Part shown: positions 60,162 through 64,000 of the stretch, one piece after another
Numbering within the stretch: position 1 is the first letter of the stretch
Layout of the letters: every line of letters begins with the position of its first letter
Source: Marifrigoribacter sp047730175
GTDB lineage: Bacteria; Bacteroidota; Bacteroidia; Flavobacteriales; Flavobacteriaceae
NCBI RefSeq assembly: GCF_047730175.1
Contig: NZ_CP159833.1
Location: 2,604,001 to 2,668,000 of the forward strand
Length of the DNA stretch: 64,000 bases
Direction of reading: 5' to 3'
Translations under genes and position numbers: made by a program
Notes under the pieces: generated by a model
What the model was told of the DNA's origin: nothing
Database searches by the model: none
What the model saw: only the letters and a program-made list of their open reading frames with translations

Positions 60162-61709
60162 CTATTTTGGCTCTAATACTACAAAGGGAATTATCACTTC
60201 TTCTAATGAAACTCCTCCATGTTGATAGGTATTTCTATAATAACTAACAAAATGGTTATAGTTGTTGGGGTAAGCAAAAAATAAATCTCCTTTAGCGAAA
60301 ATAAATGAACTACTCATATTAATAGTTGGTAGATGTATACTTTTTGGATCTTTAGCCAATAACACATCTTTCTCATCAAATGATAAACTTCGACCTGTTT
60401 TATATCTTAAGTTCGAGCTTATGTTTTTATCGCCAATTACTTTAGTTGGATTTTTCACATTAATAGTTCCATGGTCTGTGGTAATAATTAATTTGAATCC
60501 TAAACTTGAAGCTTGTTGAATGATATCAAGCAATGGTGAGTTTTTAAACCAGCTTTGAGTTAATGAACGATACGATTTATCTGTTGATGCTAATTCTTTT
60601 ATTACCTCCATTTCAGTTTTTGAATGAGATAACATATCAACGAAATTGTAAACTACAACAGTAAGGTCTTCATTTTTATGACTTCTAAAATTATCAGATA
60701 ATTTTTTTCCTTGTCTTAAACTTGAGATTTTATGGTAACTCCAATCAACATTAAGGCCCAGGCGTTTTAATTGAGCTCTTAAAAAATCTTTTTCAAACAT
60801 GTTTTTACCACCTTCATCTGTATCATTTAGCCAATAATCTGGATGTAATTTTTCCATATCACTAGGCATTAAGCCTGAAAATATAGCATTTCGTGAATAT
60901 TGTGTTGCCGTTGGTAAAATACTGTAGTACAATTCTTCAGTTGTTTTTTTATAAACATCGCTTAGAAAAGGCTCAAAAGCCTTCCATTGATCATACCTTA
61001 AATTATCTACTACGATTAAAAGTGTTTTTTGTTCTTTAACATGTGGAAGAATTTTTTCTTTAAATAAGGTGTGAGACATCGTTGGTGCCTCTGTAGATCC
61101 ATCAAACCAATTAGGGTAATTTTTTTCTATAAACTTACAAAATTGAGTATTTGCTTCATTTTTTTGTGATTCCAAAATTTCAAACATACCAGAATCGTTT
61201 ATACCTTCTAGTTCTAGTTCCCAGTAAACTAACTTTTGATACATATCCGCCCATCCTTCAAATGAATTCACCATAGATAAATCCATGGCTATTTTTCTAA
61301 ATTCTTGCTGATAATTGGAGGTTGTTTTTTGAGAAATCAATTTAGAGTGATCTAATGTTTTCTTTAAACTTAATAATATTTGGTGTGGATTAACAGGTTT
61401 AATTAAGTAATCAGCAATTTTAGATCCTATTGCTTCTTCCATAATATATTCTTCCTCACTTTTAGTAATCATAATAACAGGAAGAGAGGCTTGTTGTTCT
61501 TTTATTTCAGCAAGCGTTTCCAATCCTGTAAGTCCAGGCATGTTTTCATCAAGGAATACGACATCAAAATTATCTTTATTTATTTCCTCTAATGCTTCTG
61601 TACCACTTTGAGCTGTAGTTACTTTATAATTCTTCTTTTCAAGAAATATAATATGTGGTTTTAATAAATCAATTTCGTCATCTACCCAAAGTACTTTTAT
61701 GTCGTTCAT
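60162..61709 (-). CDS. porX: PorX: response regulator with PglZ domain (type IX secretion control)
   Basis: 515 residues. N-terminal receiver domain (about 1-125) with phosphoacceptor Asp54 in VFLDENMPG, Asp10/Asp11 and the Lys in DYLIKPVNP. After a helical linker, the C-terminal alkaline phosphatase-like PglZ domain (about 205-515) has LIVVDNLRYDQWK, SILPTATQYSRNAIFSGLMP and LIITTDHGTINVKNP, the metal-site blocks. In Porphyromonas gingivalis PorX works with the sensor kinase PorY to control the type IX secretion system used for gliding and secreted enzymes. PorY is not in this window. Confidence 0.93.
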   Translation of the reverse strand: MNDIKVLWVDDEIDLLKPHIIFLEKKNYKVTTAQSGTEALEEINKDNFDVVFLDENMPGLTGLETLAEIKEQQASLPVIMITKSEEEYIMEEAIGSKIADYLIKPVNPHQILLSLKKTLDHSKLISQKTTSNYQQEFRKIAMDLSMVNSFEGWADMYQKLVYWELELEGINDSGMFEILESQKNEANTQFCKFIEKNYPNWFDGSTEAPTMSHTLFKEKILPHVKEQKTLLIVVDNLRYDQWKAFEPFLSDVYKKTTEELYYSILPTATQYSRNAIFSGLMPSDMEKLHPDYWLNDTDEGGKNMFEKDFLRAQLKRLGLNVDWSYHKISSLRQGKKLSDNFRSHKNEDLTVVVYNFVDMLSHSKTEMEVIKELASTDKSYRSLTQSWFKNSPLLDIIQQASSLGFKLIITTDHGTINVKNPTKVIGDKNISSNLRYKTGRSLSFDEKDVLLAKDPKSIHLPTINMSSSFIFAKGDLFFAYPNNYNHFVSYYRNTYQHGGVSLEEVIIPFVVLEPK

Positions 61710-61818
61710 ATATGTATATTTGTTTTGTTTTTCTGAAGAGAATACGAATTACAACTATCAAATAGTATTCCTAATAAGCTTCACGAAAATAATGTCAGTA
61801 TTAATTAAAAGTTAAAGT

Positions 61819-63045
61819 TTGAATTCTAATAACAAACTCAAAATCATAAACGACCCAATATATGGTTTTATTACTATTCCAAGTATTCTTGTCTTCGAAT
61901 TAATTGAACATAAATACTTCCAAAGGTTAAGAAGAATATCTCAAATGGGAATGTCATATCTGGTATATCCCGGAGCGCATCACACCCGTTTTCAACATGC
62001 TTTAGGAGCAATGCATTTAATGCAAAAATCCGTACATGTACTTCGTTTTAAGGGGGTTGTGATTTCTGATAAAGAAGCCGAGGCTCTCTATATTGCTATT
62101 TTATTACATGATATAGGCCATGGCCCATTTTCTCATGCGATGGAGCATAGCATTGTTAATAATGTTAGTCATGAAGAAATTTCCTTAAAATTTATGGACG
62201 TTTTAAATGCTGAATTTAACAACAGGTTAACATTAGCTATTCAAATATTTAAAAATGAATATCATCGCGCTTTTTTAAATCAATTAGTGTCAGGACAGTT
62301 GGATATGGACCGTCTAGATTATCTTAAAAGAGATAGTTTTTATACAGGTGTTTCTGAAGGTTCTATTAATTCAGAACGATTAATATCTATGTTAAATGTA
62401 ATAGATGATCATCTTGTAGTTGAAGAAAAAGGAATTTATTCAGTAGAAAAATTTATTATTGCCAGAAGATTAATGTACTGGCAAGTGTATCTGCATAAAA
62501 CTAGTTTAGTCGCAGAACAACTGTTAATGAAACTATTAAAGAGAGCAAAAGAACTCACAAAAAGGGGGGATACTTTACCAGCAAGCACATCGCTTTCATA
62601 TTTCTTAAATCATACTATTACTTCAGATAATTTTAATGCTAGCACTATTTCAATATTTTCGAAATTAGATGATTACGATATTATTATGGCAATGAAATCA
62701 TGGGTAAATGAAAAAGACTTTGTATTGAGTTCTATTTCTAAAATGTTATTGAATAGAGATTTATTAAAAATAAAAATCATTTCTGAAGAATTTACCGAAG
62801 ATGAAATTTCCGTAAAAAATAAAAATGTAATGCAGAAATATGGAATTTCTGAAAATGAATCTAGCTATTTTGTATTTACAGGCACTATATTTAATCAAGC
62901 GTATCGGATGGATAAGGATACCATAAATCTATTGACAAAGTCAGGAAAAGTAATTGATGTAGCCAATGCAAGTGATCAATTAAACCTAAAAGCTTTATCT
63001 AAAGTTGTAGTAAAAAATTATATGTGTTTCCCAAAATCCATTTAG
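61819..63045 (+). CDS. HD-domain phosphohydrolase (dNTPase-like)
   Basis: 408 residues. 'IINDPIYGFITIP', 'YFQRLRRISQMGMSYLVYPGAHHTRFQHALG' and the metal-binding HD (His97-Asp98 in LLHDIGHGPFSH) mark the SAMHD1/dGTPase-like HD family; the later QLDMDRLDYLKRDSFYTGV block completes the site. It may hydrolyse dNTPs or related nucleotides in the cytoplasm. The start is a TTG at 61819: upstream in frame a stop occurs within two codons and no ATG fits. It is divergent from porX and followed by lpxD. Confidence 0.88.
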   Translation: MNSNNKLKIINDPIYGFITIPSILVFELIEHKYFQRLRRISQMGMSYLVYPGAHHTRFQHALGAMHLMQKSVHVLRFKGVVISDKEAEALYIAILLHDIGHGPFSHAMEHSIVNNVSHEEISLKFMDVLNAEFNNRLTLAIQIFKNEYHRAFLNQLVSGQLDMDRLDYLKRDSFYTGVSEGSINSERLISMLNVIDDHLVVEEKGIYSVEKFIIARRLMYWQVYLHKTSLVAEQLLMKLLKRAKELTKRGDTLPASTSLSYFLNHTITSDNFNASTISIFSKLDDYDIIMAMKSWVNEKDFVLSSISKMLLNRDLLKIKIISEEFTEDEISVKNKNVMQKYGISENESSYFVFTGTIFNQAYRMDKDTINLLTKSGKVIDVANASDQLNLKALSKVVVKNYMCFPKSI

Positions 63046-63101
63046 TTATCCTTTTTTTCTATTTTTGTACGATTATCAATATTAACAACTAAATTTAACG
63101 T

Positions 63102-64000
63102 GTGAAATTTACAGCGGCACAAATAGCAGGAATTTTGGAAGGAGAAGTTGATGGAAATCCAGAAATTGAAGTTTCTAAACTTGCTAAAATTGAAGAAGGG
63201 GTAAAGGGAAGTTTAACTTTTCTTGCAAATCCTAAGTACACGCAGTTTATCTATACAACTAAAGCTTCGATTACAATTGTTGATGCTAATTTTGTTCCTG
63301 AAAATGAAATTACAACGACATTAATTCGTGTAGAAGATTCTTATAAGGCTTTTTCAAAATTATTAGATTATTACAATCAAGTAAAAATGAATAAAACAGG
63401 AATTGAACAACCAGTTTTTATTTCAGAAACAGCTACTTATGGTGAAAACATTTACTTAGGTGCTTTTTCATATTTAGGAGATAATGTTACTATAGGTAAC
63501 AATGTAAAAATTTATCCTAATGTATTTATAGGTGATAATGCAAAATTAGCAGATAATGTTATCGTATTTGCGGGAGCTAAAATATATTCTGATTCTATAA
63601 TAGGGCAAAATTGTGTAATACATAGTGGTGCGATTGTAGGAGCAGATGGATTTGGTTTTACACCTAATGAAAAAGGAGAATATACTAAAGTCCCTCAGAC
63701 AGGAAATGTAATTCTTGAAGCTAATGTAGATATTGGGGCTGGCACAACTATCGATAGAGCAACTTTAGGTTCAACAGTAATAAAAAAAGGAGTGAAACTA
63801 GATAATCAAATCCAAATAGCTCACAATGTAGAAATTGGTGAAAACACTGTAATAGCAGCTCAAACTGGTATAGCAGGTTCTACAAAAATTGGAAGAAACT
63901 GTTTGATTGGAGGTCAAGTTGGAATTGTAGGACATATCACTATTGGAGATAATGTGCGCATACAAGCACAAAGTGGAATAGGGAGAAATGTTAAAGACAA
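63102..64000 (+). CDS. lpxD: UDP-3-O-acylglucosamine N-acyltransferase LpxD (3' end outside the window)
   Basis: The frame opens at a GTG at 63102 and stays open to the end of the window, about 299 residues of roughly 340. The N-terminal uridine-binding domain begins VKFTAAQIAGILEGEVDGNPEIEVSKLAKIEEG, and the left-handed beta helix of hexapeptide repeats follows from about residue 100 (GAFSYLGDNVTIGNNV, VIVFAGAKI, IGAGTTIDRATLGSTVI). The catalytic His is probably in the IQIAHNVEIG block. LpxD adds the third acyl chain in lipid A synthesis. The hexapeptide repeats look intact; start codon GTG is chosen because no ATG is near the family start. Confidence 0.93.
   Translation, partial: MKFTAAQIAGILEGEVDGNPEIEVSKLAKIEEGVKGSLTFLANPKYTQFIYTTKASITIVDANFVPENEITTTLIRVEDSYKAFSKLLDYYNQVKMNKTGIEQPVFISETATYGENIYLGAFSYLGDNVTIGNNVKIYPNVFIGDNAKLADNVIVFAGAKIYSDSIIGQNCVIHSGAIVGADGFGFTPNEKGEYTKVPQTGNVILEANVDIGAGTTIDRATLGSTVIKKGVKLDNQIQIAHNVEIGENTVIAAQTGIAGSTKIGRNCLIGGQVGIVGHITIGDNVRIQAQSGIGRNVKD

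Overview
The window looks like chromosomal DNA of a member of the Flavobacteriaceae (Bacteroidota). It is AT-rich. Starts lack clear Shine-Dalgarno sequences and are often preceded by the Bacteroidota -7 box TAnnTTTG. The gene set includes lineage markers: PorX of the type IX secretion system, DUF5916, DUF4834, DUF6146 and DUF6787 proteins, a TIGR02757 protein, serine palmitoyltransferase, a YfhO membrane protein and a TPR-AraC regulator. I see no rRNA, tRNA, CRISPR array, intact insertion sequence or prophage. Most of the window is ordinary housekeeping DNA.

Layout. 1-8.2 kb: end of threonine aldolase, a decayed YbaB/EbfC gene, oligopeptidase B, a cysteine-synthase/CBS-like enzyme, serine palmitoyltransferase with a YhhN lysoplasmalogenase, and a convergent GNAT-type protein that may be the ceramide synthase partner. 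8.3-12.5 kb: DUF4834, YfhO and a glycosyltransferase. 12.5-14 kb: a very basic secreted protein and a short RNA-like unit, each behind a sigma-54-type promoter. 14-22.5 kb: uvrA, an ECF sigma factor with a 50-residue companion, nth, bcp, a metallo-hydrolase and an esterase. 22.6-33.2 kb: a BatA-like protein with a dihydroorotase-like pseudoenzyme, an M61 lipoprotein peptidase lacking a normal start codon, a TIGR02757 protein, a deaminase, LolD and a DUF5916 outer-membrane protein. 33.4-40.1 kb: folE, small membrane proteins, serA, serC, a LuxC-type reductase, a ferredoxin and a 315-base gap holding two gene relics. 40.3-47.9 kb: ychF, parE-parC-mscL, trmL and an XRE-type regulator. 48-54.3 kb: an M14 peptidase behind a TGTTTAC operator cluster, an Lrp regulator, DinB, aroB, proline dehydrogenase and alanine dehydrogenase. 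54.4-58.9 kb is the most accessory part. 58.9-64 kb: small envelope proteins, tsaE, porX, an HD-domain protein and the start of lpxD.

The best candidate for something undescribed is 54.4-58.9 kb. A membrane-spanning TPR-AraC regulator is divergent from three envelope genes: a lipoprotein with a Gly/Cys-rich hydrophobic tail, a beta-barrel protein and a YiiX-like permuted papain-fold lipoprotein. The 803-base gap between them carries two 84-base direct repeats. Each repeat has two TTCATGAA-N3-CGA elements exactly 21 bp apart, the spacing classically used by AraC-type proteins. The element geometry is read directly from the sequence; regulation and function are inference.

Other leads: a sigma-54 pair with matching terminator tails, a cysteine-free endonuclease III, the dihydroorotase-like pseudoenzyme, and relics of ybaB, a ferredoxin and a flavoprotein.
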